Shown here piece after piece: positions 16,035 to 27,231 of a stretch of DNA of 64,000 bases. Under the pieces are notes generated by a model. The model was given only the letters and a program-made list of their open reading frames with translations, searched no databases and was not told the DNA's origin. Origin of the DNA: Gordonia asplenii (GTDB taxonomy: Bacteria > Actinomycetota > Actinomycetes > Mycobacteriales > Mycobacteriaceae); the NCBI RefSeq assembly GCF_012933505.1, contig NZ_JABBNB010000001.1:310001-374000 (forward strand), read 5' to 3'. The stretch's first letter is position 1. Each line of letters begins with the position of its first letter. The position numbers and the translations under genes were made by a program.

Positions 16035-17270
16035 CTATGTGGGCGGATCCGTGTGCGATAGGTCACCCGCAGACGCCGGAAAATGCGCGTCTACCTCGAA
16101 CGCGAGGCACAGTTCGGCGAGTTCGCGGGGCGCGGTGGTGGACCGCCCGCTGAGTTCTTCGATCCGCCGCAATCGGTGTCGCACGGTGTTGCGATGGACG
16201 AACATCCGTTCGGCGGTGGTGTTGATGTTTCCCCCCGCGTCGACCCAGGTCCGGAAGGTGTCGAAGAGCGGCTCGCGGTCGTCGTCGGGCAACGCGTAGA
16301 GCTTGCTCAGCACCGTGTTGGCGACGTCGAGGCTCACCTCCGGCGTCGACACCGCCGCGATGCCGAGCACCGAATCGTCGAACTGGGTGACGCCCGACCC
16401 CGGGCCGTTGACGGCGACCCGCGCATACCGCAGCGCCTTGGCGGTGTCGGCGAGTTCGGCGAAGGGTGCGCTCACCCCGACCCGTCCGACCGCGATGCGT
16501 GACAGCAGTTCCAGCACCGAAGCGCGCGACGCCGCCGACGGTGCGTGCACGATGCCGATCTGCTGATCGGGCAGTAGCCGCCACGCCGAATACAGGTCGA
16601 GTGCCCGCATCTTGGCGTCGACGCCGGGCAGCGGCTGCTTGCCGACGGTCGGCGCGGTGGCCGCGATCGCCAGGTACGGCCCGCGCGTCGGGATGCGCAG
16701 ATGCGCGGCGATCTCCCACAGCGATGTCTGCGACGTCACCCGCCCCTCGAGCAGGTGTTCGGTCAGCGCGGCCCGCTCGGCGGCGTCGTCGAGAATCTTG
16801 CTGGTGGTCTGCTCGCGATGCGCCGACGCCATCGCGACGATGAACGCATCCTGGCCGAGCCACATCCGTTCGGTCGCCGCGAGGACGGCACGTCGGGAGA
16901 AGTGCTCGTTGTCCTGCGCGACGGCCATGAATTCGCGCCACACCATCTGAAATCCGATGCGGTAGGCGTGCATCAGCGCGGTCAGCGGCACGCCGCGGGA
17001 CGCGCGGTCGGTCCCGGTGATCCGGGCCGGCGTGGTGTCGAAGGCCTCGTCGCCGCGCATGCCGCTGATCACGAACTCGAAATTGTGTCGTACGGTCTCG
17101 GTGATCCGCTCGATCGGCACCACGTCGGTCGAGGCGTAGAAGTCGACGTCGCGCGCGATGGTCTCGGCCACCGTCCGCGACAGGGACCCGAGCCGCACGT
17201 TCATGAGGTCCGCGATCTCGCTCAGTTCGGCGGCGAGCTCGGCATCGGTGACGGTAGTGATCGGTGGCAC
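16035..17270 (-). CDS. PucR-type transcriptional regulator
   Basis: A 411-residue regulator with an N-terminal sensor region (RsbRD/GGDEF-like helical pattern LMHAYRIGFQMVWREFM near 102-118) and a C-terminal PucR helix-turn-helix: TFRTWVDAGGNINTTAERMFVHRNTVRHRLRRIEELSG near 345-382. In this family the HTH at NTTAERMFVHRNTVRHRL contacts DNA. Translated from GTG 17270, with an operator-like palindrome eight bases upstream, so autoregulation is likely. Adjacent to the PHA operon on the same strand. The inducer is unknown; acyl or hydroxyacyl compounds are reasonable candidates. Confidence 0.85.
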   Translation of the reverse strand: MPPITTVTDAELAAELSEIADLMNVRLGSLSRTVAETIARDVDFYASTDVVPIERITETVRHNFEFVISGMRGDEAFDTTPARITGTDRASRGVPLTALMHAYRIGFQMVWREFMAVAQDNEHFSRRAVLAATERMWLGQDAFIVAMASAHREQTTSKILDDAAERAALTEHLLEGRVTSQTSLWEIAAHLRIPTRGPYLAIAATAPTVGKQPLPGVDAKMRALDLYSAWRLLPDQQIGIVHAPSAASRASVLELLSRIAVGRVGVSAPFAELADTAKALRYARVAVNGPGSGVTQFDDSVLGIAAVSTPEVSLDVANTVLSKLYALPDDDREPLFDTFRTWVDAGGNINTTAERMFVHRNTVRHRLRRIEELSGRSTTAPRELAELCLAFEVDAHFPASAGDLSHTDPPT

Positions 17271-17277
17271 CCGTCAA

Positions 17278-17292
17278 TTGTGCATGTGCACC
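17278..17292. promoter_or_regulatory. operator-like site upstream of the PucR-type gene
   Basis: TTGTGCATGTGCACC at 17278-17292 is the reverse-orientation partner of the site at 16012-16026. It sits between -8 and -22 relative to the GTG at 17270, where bound protein would block translation initiation or transcription start. Confidence 0.5.
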
Positions 17293-17293
17293 A

Positions 17294-18409
17294 TCAGGTT
17301 TCGTGACCGGTTCCCGAGCAACGCAGGACGTGCGCCAGCACGGTCGCTTCGCTGATGTCGTCGCGCTTGGCCGCGGTGAGCAGCGTGAGCGGCCCCTGCG
17401 CGGCGCGACGGCGCAGGTCAGCGAGCGCGTCGGCACGCTCGGGGACGGTGAGTTCGGCGCGGTATCTGGCGGCGAACTCGGGGAACTTCGCCGGGTCGTG
17501 GCCGTACCATTTGCGCAGCTCGGTCGACGGTGCGACGGCCTTGCACCACTCGTCGAGGTGAGCGCGGTCTTTGCTCATCCCGCGCGGCCACAGCCGGTCG
17601 ACGAGGATTCGCGCGCCGTCGTCGGGATCGGGGTCGTCGTAGATCCGCCGGACGCGGACCGCCGCGTGGTCGGTCATCGGTGCCTCCTCCGCTCGGGCGA
17701 TCGTGTTCGCCTGCCGCAGAACATCTCCCAGCATCTCCCGGGTGAGCCGCCCGGTAAAGGTGTTGTGCTGGCTCACGTGATAACACCCCAACAGATGCAG
17801 CCGTCGGCCGTCCGGGTGGGTCAGCTCGACGTCGGCGCCGTGCGTGAACTTCGGGCGGGGCGAAGGCAGCTCCCAACCGGCGTCGGCGAGCACGGTCATC
17901 AGTGCCTGCCAGCCGAACGCTCCCAGCACGACGGCGACTTTCAGTGTGGCGCTGAGCAATTCGATCTCACGGGCGAGAAACGGCGCGCAGGTCCGACGTT
18001 CGGTCGGCGTCGGCTTGTTGTCCGGCGGCGCGCAGCGCACCGGTGCGGTGAGGCGGACGTCGTGCAGCACCAGGCCGTCGTCGATCGCAGTCGCGGTCGG
18101 TTGGCTGGCCAGGCCGACGTCGTGCAGCGCCGCGAACAGAAAGTCTCCGCTGCGGTCGCCGGTGAACATGCGGCCGGTGCGGTTGGCGCCGTTGGCCGCG
18201 GGAGCGAGCCCGACGACGAGGATCGTCGCGTCGGCCGGCCCGAAGCCGGGAACCGGTCGGCCCCAATAGGTTTCGTCGCGAAACGACGCACGCTTGACGG
18301 TGGCGACGTGCTCGCGCCAGCCGACCAGGCGCGGGCAGGCCCGGCAATCGACGATCAACTCGTCGAGCATGCTCAGCGTCGTCGCCGATCGCGGGGGGCG
18401 TCGGCTCAT
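17294..18409 (-). CDS. uracil-DNA glycosylase (family 5, UdgB) fused to DUF488 domain
   Basis: A single 371-codon frame holds two proteins usually encoded separately. Residues 1-235 are a family 5 uracil-DNA glycosylase: four cluster-type cysteines (CRAC near 22-25, RCAPPD and RTCAPF near 125-141), GLAPAANGANRTGRMFTGDRSGDFL as motif A, and CYHVSQHNTFTGRLT as the HPS-like motif. Residues 245-371 are a DUF488 protein (RIYDDPDPDDGARILVDRLWPRGMSKD, ELRKWYGHDP). At the junction an ATG at 17677 has GGAGGAGG about seven bases upstream, so the DUF488 part may also be made alone. ATG 18409 overlaps the PadR stop by four bases. It likely removes deaminated bases. Confidence 0.85.
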   Translation of the reverse strand: MSRRPPRSATTLSMLDELIVDCRACPRLVGWREHVATVKRASFRDETYWGRPVPGFGPADATILVVGLAPAANGANRTGRMFTGDRSGDFLFAALHDVGLASQPTATAIDDGLVLHDVRLTAPVRCAPPDNKPTPTERRTCAPFLAREIELLSATLKVAVVLGAFGWQALMTVLADAGWELPSPRPKFTHGADVELTHPDGRRLHLLGCYHVSQHNTFTGRLTREMLGDVLRQANTIARAEEAPMTDHAAVRVRRIYDDPDPDDGARILVDRLWPRGMSKDRAHLDEWCKAVAPSTELRKWYGHDPAKFPEFAARYRAELTVPERADALADLRRRAAQGPLTLLTAAKRDDISEATVLAHVLRCSGTGHET

Positions 18410-18921
18410 GAGTCGAGGCGCTCCAAAGCCCATTGCGCCCAACCGATTTCCATGTCGGCCTTGCGCAGCCCGAATTCCAGGGCGATCCTGCCGTTGGTCG
18501 AGATCGGGTCGACGTTGGAGGCGATCTGACCGACGATCTCGTCGAGCTGCTTGCGTTGGGCGATCGCGGAGTCGCGGTGCGCGGTGAACACCGAGCGGGC
18601 ATCGGCGGGGGAGACGACGTCGAGAAAGAACACGCGCAGCAGCAGGTCGCTGCGAATCGCCTTGGGTTTGGGCGGCGTGCGCATCCAGTCGCGTAGCTCG
18701 GCGCGCCCGGCGTCGGTGATCGCGTAGTCCTTGCGGCCGCGCGCTCCCTCGGCGGATACCGTGATCAACTCGGCGTCGGACATCTTGTTCAGCTCGGTGT
18801 ACACCTGACTCTGGGTTGCGGGCCAGACGTTGGCCATCGACGAATTGAAGACCTTCATCAAGTCGTAGCCGCTCGCCGGTTCGTCATCGAGAAGTCCGAG
18901 TAGCGCATGTCGCAACGTCAT
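18406..18921 (-). CDS. PadR-family transcriptional regulator
   Basis: A 171-residue regulator starting at ATG 18921 (MTLRHALLGLL). The winged helix occupies residues 1-80 with the hallmark LLDDEPASGYDLMKVF and WPATQSQVYTELNKMSDAELI, and a wing at GRKDYAITDAGRAEL. The C-terminal half (Vir-type PadR_C, helices from RSDLLLRVFFLD on) is the dimerisation domain. Transcribed divergently from a membrane protein gene at 19008, with 86 bases between them. Probably represses itself and that neighbour in response to a small aromatic or toxic ligand, as PadR proteins commonly do. Confidence 0.85.
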   Translation of the reverse strand: MTLRHALLGLLDDEPASGYDLMKVFNSSMANVWPATQSQVYTELNKMSDAELITVSAEGARGRKDYAITDAGRAELRDWMRTPPKPKAIRSDLLLRVFFLDVVSPADARSVFTAHRDSAIAQRKQLDEIVGQIASNVDPISTNGRIALEFGLRKADMEIGWAQWALERLDS

Positions 18922-18941
18922 GTGTCGACCATATTCCACTA

Positions 18942-18971
18942 TTGACAGGTCGTGCAACGAGCTTCTACATT
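18942..18971 (+). promoter_or_regulatory. promoter for the 19008 membrane protein gene
   Basis: TTGACA (18942-18947) and TACATT (18966-18971) are separated by 18 bases, close to the housekeeping sigma consensus. ATTCCA at 18933-18938 and TGGAAT at 18986-18991 flank this promoter in inverted orientation and could be regulator half-sites. Confidence 0.5.
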
Positions 18972-19007
18972 CGACAGGTCAGTTATGGAATGTTATTTGG
19001 AGGACTA

Positions 19008-19562
19008 TTGACCTATTTGCGCGGCTTCATCCCCTGGATCGCCTACGGTGTGGTCGCGGGCTTCGCCGACTGGCGGTGGGGGGCGCTGAGTGCCTTCGTT
19101 CTCAGCGTCGTGCTGATCCTCATCGACCGTCGGTCGGGGATGAAGGTCGACGCTCAGATCCTCGAGATCAGTGCCGCCGTGTTCTTCGCCGTGCTCACCG
19201 CGGTCGCATTCATCGCGCCGCACAGCGGCGTCGAGGACTACGACAGCTGCCTGGCCTTCGGCTGGCTCGCATTGACCTCCTGGCTGTCGCTGGCACTGCG
19301 TATGCCCTTCACCGAGGGCATTGCGAAACGTGAAGTGCCGCAGGAGTATTGGAATTCACCTCGGTTCAAGCGGGTCAACGTCGTGATCACCGCGGCATGG
19401 GCGCTGGCATTCACCGTGACGTGCGCCGTCGTCACCGTCGTCTACCTCCTCGGCCTCGACGATTCCCTGGACATCGCCGCCCAGGTCGCCGGTTTCGTGG
19501 TGCCGGTGATGTTCACCAACTGGTACCGGCAGCGGGCGGTCGGTGCCGCGCAGGACGCCTGA
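19008..19562 (+). CDS. membrane protein, uncharacterised
   Basis: A 184-residue protein. I chose TTG 19008 because GGAGG lies at 18999-19003. Five to six hydrophobic segments are visible: GFIPWIAYGVVAGFA, GALSAFVLSVVLILI, ISAAVFFAVLTAVAFIA, FGWLALTSWLSLAL, VVITAAWALAFTVTCAVVTVVYLL and VAGFVVPVMFTNW. A short conserved-looking loop RMPFTEGIAKREVPQEYWNSPRF lies between segments four and five. Related actinobacterial proteins are annotated as hypothetical. Divergent pairing with the PadR gene suggests PadR control, which is typical of transport or resistance functions. Confidence 0.65.
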   Translation: MTYLRGFIPWIAYGVVAGFADWRWGALSAFVLSVVLILIDRRSGMKVDAQILEISAAVFFAVLTAVAFIAPHSGVEDYDSCLAFGWLALTSWLSLALRMPFTEGIAKREVPQEYWNSPRFKRVNVVITAAWALAFTVTCAVVTVVYLLGLDDSLDIAAQVAGFVVPVMFTNWYRQRAVGAAQDA

Positions 19563-19607
19563 CACCTGCTCGTCGGCGCGGTATCCCGATGCCGCACACT
19601 GAGTTCC

Positions 19608-20522
19608 GTGAGCGTCGACGATTACTCGAATCATCGTTCCGATCCCGGTGGCCTGGCCGCCGGGATCGGTGCGTATGTGGTCTGGGGCTGCTTTCCGCTG
19701 TTCTTCACCCTGCTCGATCGGTCCGGTGCGGTGGAAGTGCTGGCGCACCGCGTGGTGTGGACGTTCGTCGCGATGTTCGTCGTGCTGGTGGTGACCCGCA
19801 GGGTGAGGTCGCTGCTGGTGATCTCACCGCGATCATGGCTCATCGTCGCCTCCGCGACGGCCTTGATCTGCCTCAACTGGGGCACCTACATCTACGCCGT
19901 CAATTCGGGACAGGTCGTCGAATGTGCCCTCGGCTATTTCATCAATCCGCTGGTCAGTGTCGTGTTCGGAGTGATCCTCTTCGGTGAGCGCCTGCGCCCG
20001 CTTCAAGTCGTAGCGCTGATCGTCGCCGCGGCCGCGGTGGTGGTCATCACCGTCGACTACGGCCACCCGCCGGTGATCGCGCTCGTGCTGGCCTTCTCGT
20101 TCGGCCTGTACGGCGTCCTGAAGAAGATCGTGCCACTGGACCCGCGGACCTCGCTGACCGCCGAGGGCGTCGTCGCGGCGCCGTTCGCGCTCGGCTACCT
20201 GATCGTTCTGACGGTGCACGGGGCGTCGACGTTTACGCAGTTCGGCATCGGCTATGCGGTGCTGCTGGCTGTCGCCGGACCGCTCACCGCGGTGCCATTG
20301 CTGCTCTTCGGGGTTGCGGCACAACGGATTCCGTTGTCGATCCTCGGAATTCTGCAATACCTCACCCCAACCATGCAGATGCTGATCGGGTTGTTCGTGC
20401 TGGGTGAGTCGATGACTCCGGTCCGGTGGGTCGGCTTCGGGCTGATCTGGGTGGCGCTGGTCATCTTCACCGCGGGTTCGCGTGTGTCGCGCGAAAATGA
20501 CAAGGTAGACGTCGACAAATGA
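19608..20522 (+). CDS. rarD: RarD-type EamA family transporter
   Basis: A 304-residue inner-membrane protein of the drug/metabolite transporter superfamily, RarD branch. Ten hydrophobic segments are arranged as two EamA repeats. RarD markers are GGLAAGIGAYVVWGCFPLFFTLL at the N terminus, LAHRVVWTF, LNWGTYIYAVNSGQVVECALGYFINPLVSV, and the late segment LGILQYLTPTMQMLIGLFVLGE. E. coli RarD was linked to chloramphenicol sensitivity, but the physiological substrate is unclear. It has its own GTG start with no close upstream partner. Confidence 0.88.
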   Translation: MSVDDYSNHRSDPGGLAAGIGAYVVWGCFPLFFTLLDRSGAVEVLAHRVVWTFVAMFVVLVVTRRVRSLLVISPRSWLIVASATALICLNWGTYIYAVNSGQVVECALGYFINPLVSVVFGVILFGERLRPLQVVALIVAAAAVVVITVDYGHPPVIALVLAFSFGLYGVLKKIVPLDPRTSLTAEGVVAAPFALGYLIVLTVHGASTFTQFGIGYAVLLAVAGPLTAVPLLLFGVAAQRIPLSILGILQYLTPTMQMLIGLFVLGESMTPVRWVGFGLIWVALVIFTAGSRVSRENDKVDVDK

Positions 20523-20565
20523 CAGATGTGCTGTCGTTGAGAAGAGTGTTAGGAACGCGCAGACT

Positions 20566-21327
20566 ATGGCGGTAACGGCCAACGATAAGACGTACTCGCT
20601 GGTGATGTTCGACCTCGACGACACCCTCGCGCCGTCGAAGAGTCCCCTCGGCGACGACATGGCCGACCTGCTGCGCCGACTCCTCGCCACCACCCGCGCG
20701 TGCATCATCTCCGGTGGCAACTACACCCAGTTCCAGACCCAGGTGATCGGACGGCTCGGTGACTTCGACGGTATGGGCAACCTGCACCTGATGCCGACGA
20801 ACGGCACCCAGTACGTGCGTTGGTCGGGGACCGAGTGGGAGACCGTCTACGCCGAGTCGCTCACCGACGACGAGAAGCGGCACGCGATGGACGTCGTCGA
20901 GGCCGGTGCGCGCGAACTCGGACTCTGGGAATCCGAGCCCTGGGGCCCGATCCTGGAGGACCGCGGCAGCCAGATCACCTTCAGCGCCCTCGGCCAGTTG
21001 GCCCCCGTCGACGCCAAATCCGCCTGGGACCCCGACGGAGCGAAGAAGGAATCGTTGCGGGCCTATGCCGCGCAACGGCTGCCCGAGTTGGAGGTGCGCA
21101 GCGGTGGCTCGACGTCGGTCGACATCACCCGCAAGGGCATCGACAAGGCGTACGGCACGCGACGGCTGATGGAGATCCTCGGCGTGGCCACCGAGGAGAT
21201 CCTCTTCTTCGGCGACCGCCTCGACGAGGGCGGCAACGACCGCCCCGTACAGGACATGGGCGTCGACTCGGTGCACGTGCACGGTTTCGCCGACACCTAC
21301 GCGAGGCTGAGCGCGATCGTCGGGTGA
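20566..21327 (+). CDS. HAD-IIB phosphatase (phosphomannomutase/sucrose-phosphatase-like)
   Basis: A 253-residue HAD hydrolase. Motif I is VMFDLDDTLA (nucleophile Asp and general acid Asp), motif II the serine in CIISGGN, motif III a lysine in ITRKGIDKAYG and motif IV FFGDRLDEGGND. The cap between residues 75 and 180 is of type IIB, as in eukaryotic-type phosphomannomutase and sucrose-6-phosphate phosphatase. A sugar phosphate is the likely substrate. The gene stands alone, upstream of a repeat-rich gap. Confidence 0.8.
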   Translation: MAVTANDKTYSLVMFDLDDTLAPSKSPLGDDMADLLRRLLATTRACIISGGNYTQFQTQVIGRLGDFDGMGNLHLMPTNGTQYVRWSGTEWETVYAESLTDDEKRHAMDVVEAGARELGLWESEPWGPILEDRGSQITFSALGQLAPVDAKSAWDPDGAKKESLRAYAAQRLPELEVRSGGSTSVDITRKGIDKAYGTRRLMEILGVATEEILFFGDRLDEGGNDRPVQDMGVDSVHVHGFADTYARLSAIVG

Positions 21328-21338
21328 CAGCGGGTCCC

Positions 21339-21520
21339 CTCCGTTGGTTGAGCCGGAGCGCAAGCGCAGGCCCCTCCGCTGGTTGAGCCGGGCCGGAGCG
21401 CAAGCGCAGGCCCGTGTCCAAACCACGGTGCCCTCCGCTGGTTGAGCCATGGTTGAGCGCAAGCGCGGCCTGTGTCGAAACCACGGTGCCCTCCGCTCGT
21501 CGAGTGCCGAAGCGAGGCGC
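21339..21520. repeat. four degenerate copies of a dispersed GC-rich repeat
   Basis: Copies begin at 21339, 21374, 21433 and 21491 with CTCCG[CT]TGGTTGAGCC or CTCCGCTCGTCGAGTG. Each is followed by GGAGCGCAAGCG or a variant; the second and third continue with GTGTCNAAACCACGGTG. They resemble REP-type intergenic elements found in Gordonia-like genomes. Nothing suggests coding, and they may serve in transcription termination or mRNA stability. Confidence 0.65.
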
Positions 21521-21722
21521 CGTGCTGAGCGAGGAACGAGTCGAAGTAAACGAGCTTCGGTGTATCGAGACGTCCGCCGGCCGAAGTCGTCGACGTAGGT
21601 ACGGCAGTGAGCTTCTGAAAGTCGCGTGGATTCAAGGGATTTGGGCCGGGTTGGTTTCTTCGTCTCGCCGACCCCTCGTTACACCGAAGCTCGTTCCTCG
21701 CTTCGGCACTCGGGGAGCGAGT
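21521..21722. other. intergenic sequence between two repeat groups
   Basis: About 200 bases without a plausible gene. It contains inverted-looking pieces such as AACGAGCTTCGGTGTA and its near reverse complement TACACCGAAGCTCGTT around 21559-21694, so this stretch may be the arms of a larger decayed palindromic element. Confidence 0.4.
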
Positions 21723-21840
21723 GGGTGGTCGCCTTCGAGAATTCTGCTGCTCTCGGGGGCGGGTGGTCGCCTCCGGGAATTCTGCTGCTCTCGGGGGGGC
21801 GGGTGGTCGCCTCCGAGAACCCTGCTGCACTCGGGGGGCG
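21723..21840. repeat. tandem repeat, three units of 38-40 bp
   Basis: Units start at 21723, 21761 and 21801, each opening GGGTGGTCGCC[TC][TC]CG and containing AATTCTGCTGCTCTCGGGGG or a close variant. The array lies just beyond the end of the tyrosine phosphatase gene. Unit number could vary between strains. Confidence 0.7.
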
Positions 21841-21852
21841 AGGTGCGGCAGC

Positions 21853-22659
21853 TCAGTACACCCGCAGCGGGACTCGTACGGCGTTGCGGAGCGCGGTCAC
21901 CTCGGCAGGCGTCAGGCCCAGACCCTTGCGGACGTAGTTGTCGAAGCTGCCGTAGACGCGGTTCGCGGTCGAGAACGACGTGTTGAGCAGGTTCAGATTG
22001 ACGCCGTTGAGCGGATCATTCGGCGTGGCGTGCCGATAGATGTTGCTTGCCAGGTAATCGCTGTCGACGGTGGCGCGGTCGACGCCGGCGATCGTCAGAA
22101 TCAGTGCGGCGGCCCAGCCGGTGCGGTCCTTGCCCGCGGTGCAGTGGAAGATCACCGAATCGCCCGCCGCCACGGTCGTGGTGATGGTGCGCAACGCGGT
22201 CGCGAACTGAGCGCGTGCCTGTGCGTCGGTGACGAACGCACGGTAGGCGCTGGTCAGGTCGATGAGCGTGGTCGGCGGGGTGGCGCCGAGGACGTCGTCG
22301 TAGTGCAGGGTGGCACCCGGGACGACGTGGTCGGGCTGTAGTGCGCGCTCGGCGGCGGTGCGCAGATCGATGATCGTGGCCACCCGACGCTTGGCGAGCG
22401 TGGCTTTGTCCGCGGCGGTCAGCTTGGACAGGTTGTCGCTGCGGATCACCAGCGAACTGATCGACTTGCCGTCTCGCGTGGTGATGCCGTCGAAGGTGCG
22501 GGTGTTCTGCGTGCCGTCGAGCTTGATCAGCCGGGTCGGGGCGACGATCGTCGACTTCGGTGCCGCCGCGGCCGGTACCGCGACGAGGGCGGGGGCGCCG
22601 AGCAGCGCAGCGACGACAGTGGCAGCGGTCAGGGTCTTTCGGAGCGACGATGATTTCAC
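21853..22659 (-). CDS. secreted tyrosine-protein phosphatase
   Basis: A 268-residue phosphatase of the PtpB-like (DSP/atypical) family. An N-terminal signal peptide is clear: KSSSLRK then a hydrophobic run and an AAAAP cleavage region near residue 33. The active-site loop is [10 protein letters not shown] with the C-x5-R signature near residues 176-182. [25 protein letters not shown] and [10 protein letters not shown] are the usual N-terminal landmarks of this family. It acts outside the membrane, either on envelope substrates or, as for mycobacterial PtpB, on external phosphoproteins or phosphoinositides. Stop lies next to the tandem repeat. Confidence 0.88.
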   Translation of the reverse strand: MKSSSLRKTLTAATVVAALLGAPALVAVPAAAAPKSTIVAPTRLIKLDGTQNTRTFDGITTRDGKSISSLVIRSDNLSKLTAADKATLAKRRVATIIDLRTAAERALQPDHVVPGATLHYDDVLGATPPTTLIDLTSAYRAFVTDAQARAQFATALRTITTTVAAGDSVIFHCTAGKDRTGWAAALILTIAGVDRATVDSDYLASNIYRHATPNDPLNGVNLNLLNTSFSTANRVYGSFDNYVRKGLGLTPAEVTALRNAVRVPLRVY

Positions 22660-22748
22660 TCGTCGATTGTTACAACCTGCCTCGACGGTGCGCCACCCTT
22701 ACCGTCCGCCCAGCGGGTTAACATTGCCTCCCGTCCGCCCGAAACTCC

Positions 22749-22792
22749 ATCGATGCCCCCGAGATCGATGCCCCCGAGATCGATGCCCCGAG
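22749..22792. repeat. 15-bp tandem repeat, three units, upstream of thyX
   Basis: ATCGATGCCCCCGAG occurs at 22749-22763 and 22764-22778, and a 14-base variant follows at 22779-22792. It lies in the divergent interval between the phosphatase and thyX genes, ending 15 bases before the chosen thyX start. Copy number could affect spacing of thyX promoter elements. Confidence 0.7.
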
Positions 22793-22807
22793 AGGAAGTG
22801 TCCACCC

Positions 22808-23560
22808 GTGTCGAGGTCAGTGCCGTGCAACGTCGAGCTGGTCGCGGCGACGTCGTTTCGCACGCCGGAGGATGTCGACTGGGAGACCGACGCCGACGGC
22901 GGTGAGGCGCTCGTCGAATTCGCCGGCCGGGCCTGTTATCAGAGCTGGGACAAGCCGAATCCGCGCACGGCGACCAACGCCGGGTACCTGCGGCACATCC
23001 TGGAAGTGGGCCACCTGTCACTGCTGGAACACGCGAACGCCACCTTCTACATCACCGGGATCTCCCGGTCGTGTACGCACGAACTGATTCGGCATCGACA
23101 CTTCTCCTACTCGCAGCTGTCGCAACGCTTTGTGCCAGAACATGATTCGAATGTCGTGCCACCTCCCGCGATTCGGGGAGACGCACATCTGGAGGAACTG
23201 TTCGCCAAGGCGACCGATGCCAGCCGCGACGCTTACGTCGAACTGCTCGACGCCCTGGAGGCCAAGTTCGCCGACGTTCCCAACGCCATCCTGCGACGCA
23301 AACAGGCACGCCAGGCCGCGCGTTCGGTGCTGCCTAACGCGACCGAGACCAAGATCGTCGTGACCGGAAACTACCGAGCGTGGCGGCATTTCGTCGGTAT
23401 GCGGGCCACCGAGCACGCCGACGTCGAGATCCGGCAGCTGGCCATCGCATGCCTGCGAGAACTACTTGCGGTGGCGCCGACGGTGTTCGGCGACTTCGAG
23501 ATCGGCGAATTGTCCGACGGCACGCAAGTGGCGACGTCGCCGTTCGTCCTGGAGGGATGA
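22808..23560 (+). CDS. thyX: flavin-dependent thymidylate synthase ThyX
   Basis: A 250-residue enzyme, the same length as the M. tuberculosis protein, from GTG 22808. It makes dTMP from dUMP with FAD and NADPH, releasing tetrahydrofolate rather than dihydrofolate. The ThyX motif [13 protein letters not shown] is intact, and [22 protein letters not shown] and [11 protein letters not shown] are the conserved dUMP/FAD contacts. Upstream of dapA and rnj, as in mycobacteria. Possession of both ThyA and ThyX is normal in this order. Confidence 0.96.
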   Translation: MSRSVPCNVELVAATSFRTPEDVDWETDADGGEALVEFAGRACYQSWDKPNPRTATNAGYLRHILEVGHLSLLEHANATFYITGISRSCTHELIRHRHFSYSQLSQRFVPEHDSNVVPPPAIRGDAHLEELFAKATDASRDAYVELLDALEAKFADVPNAILRRKQARQAARSVLPNATETKIVVTGNYRAWRHFVGMRATEHADVEIRQLAIACLRELLAVAPTVFGDFEIGELSDGTQVATSPFVLEG

Positions 23561-23593
23561 GGGTCGGCGTGACGCGTCCCACCCCGCCCGTGA

Positions 23594-26505
<2,912 letters not shown>

Positions 26506-26509
26506 ACCG

Positions 26510-27142
26510 ATGACCCACGCCCGCGCCGAGCGCGCTGCCTTCGCCGCGACGTTGCTCGACGTCGGGCCGGACGCCCCGACCATGTGTGAAGGGTGGACCA
26601 CGCGGGATCTCGCGGCGCACGTCGTCGTGCGGGAATCGCGTCTCGACGCCGCACCGGGAATCACGATTCCCTTCTTCGCCGGGTATACCGAGAACGTGCG
26701 TGCGCGCACGGCGGCGGGATCGTGGACCGGGCTGGTCATGCGACTGGCCGACGGTCCGCCGTGGTTCTCCCCGATGAAGCCCCTGGACCGCTGGTTGAAT
26801 CTGTCGGAGATGTTCGTCCATCACGAGGACGTGCTACGCGGCGGCGCCGACCCCAATGGACCGTGGACTCCGCGAGTGCTCGACGACGGCTTGCAGGACG
26901 CGCTCAGGGGGGCGGTCCGCAGTGCGGTGATGCTGGCGATGACCAATGTTCCGGCCGCGGTGACGCTCGCCACAACGGAAGGGGTCGTGCTAGCGACAGT
27001 CGGCCGTGGCGAGCCGGTGACGGTTACCGGCACGCCCGGTGAGCTGCTGTTATTCGCCTTCGGACGGGCTCCGGTGGATGTCCGATTCAGTGGATCCGGC
27101 GCGGCGATCGAGGCGTTGAAAGATAGCTCGCGCGGGATCTGA
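26510..27142 (+). CDS. TIGR03085 family protein (DinB/mycothiol-dependent superfamily)
   Basis: A 210-residue protein that begins four bases after rnj. RAAFAATLLDVGPDAPTMCEGWTTRDLAAHVVVRESR near the N terminus and LSEMFVHHEDVLRGG near residue 105 provide the histidines (AAHVV, HHED) of the superfamily's metal site. Members are found almost only in actinobacteria and are uncharacterised. Co-transcription with rnj is likely but the role is unknown. Confidence 0.75.
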   Translation: MTHARAERAAFAATLLDVGPDAPTMCEGWTTRDLAAHVVVRESRLDAAPGITIPFFAGYTENVRARTAAGSWTGLVMRLADGPPWFSPMKPLDRWLNLSEMFVHHEDVLRGGADPNGPWTPRVLDDGLQDALRGAVRSAVMLAMTNVPAAVTLATTEGVVLATVGRGEPVTVTGTPGELLLFAFGRAPVDVRFSGSGAAIEALKDSSRGI

Positions 27143-27231
27143 GCACGCACACATCACAAAAGACTAACGGCCTCCCGTAACTTGTGTTGCGCATGTGACT
27201 GAAGTGAAGCCTAGAGACTAGGCTGTGAGCC

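Noticed and set aside
21339..21840. CRISPR array
   Set aside because: Repeats are unequal, spacers are absent or of irregular length, and no cas genes are nearby.
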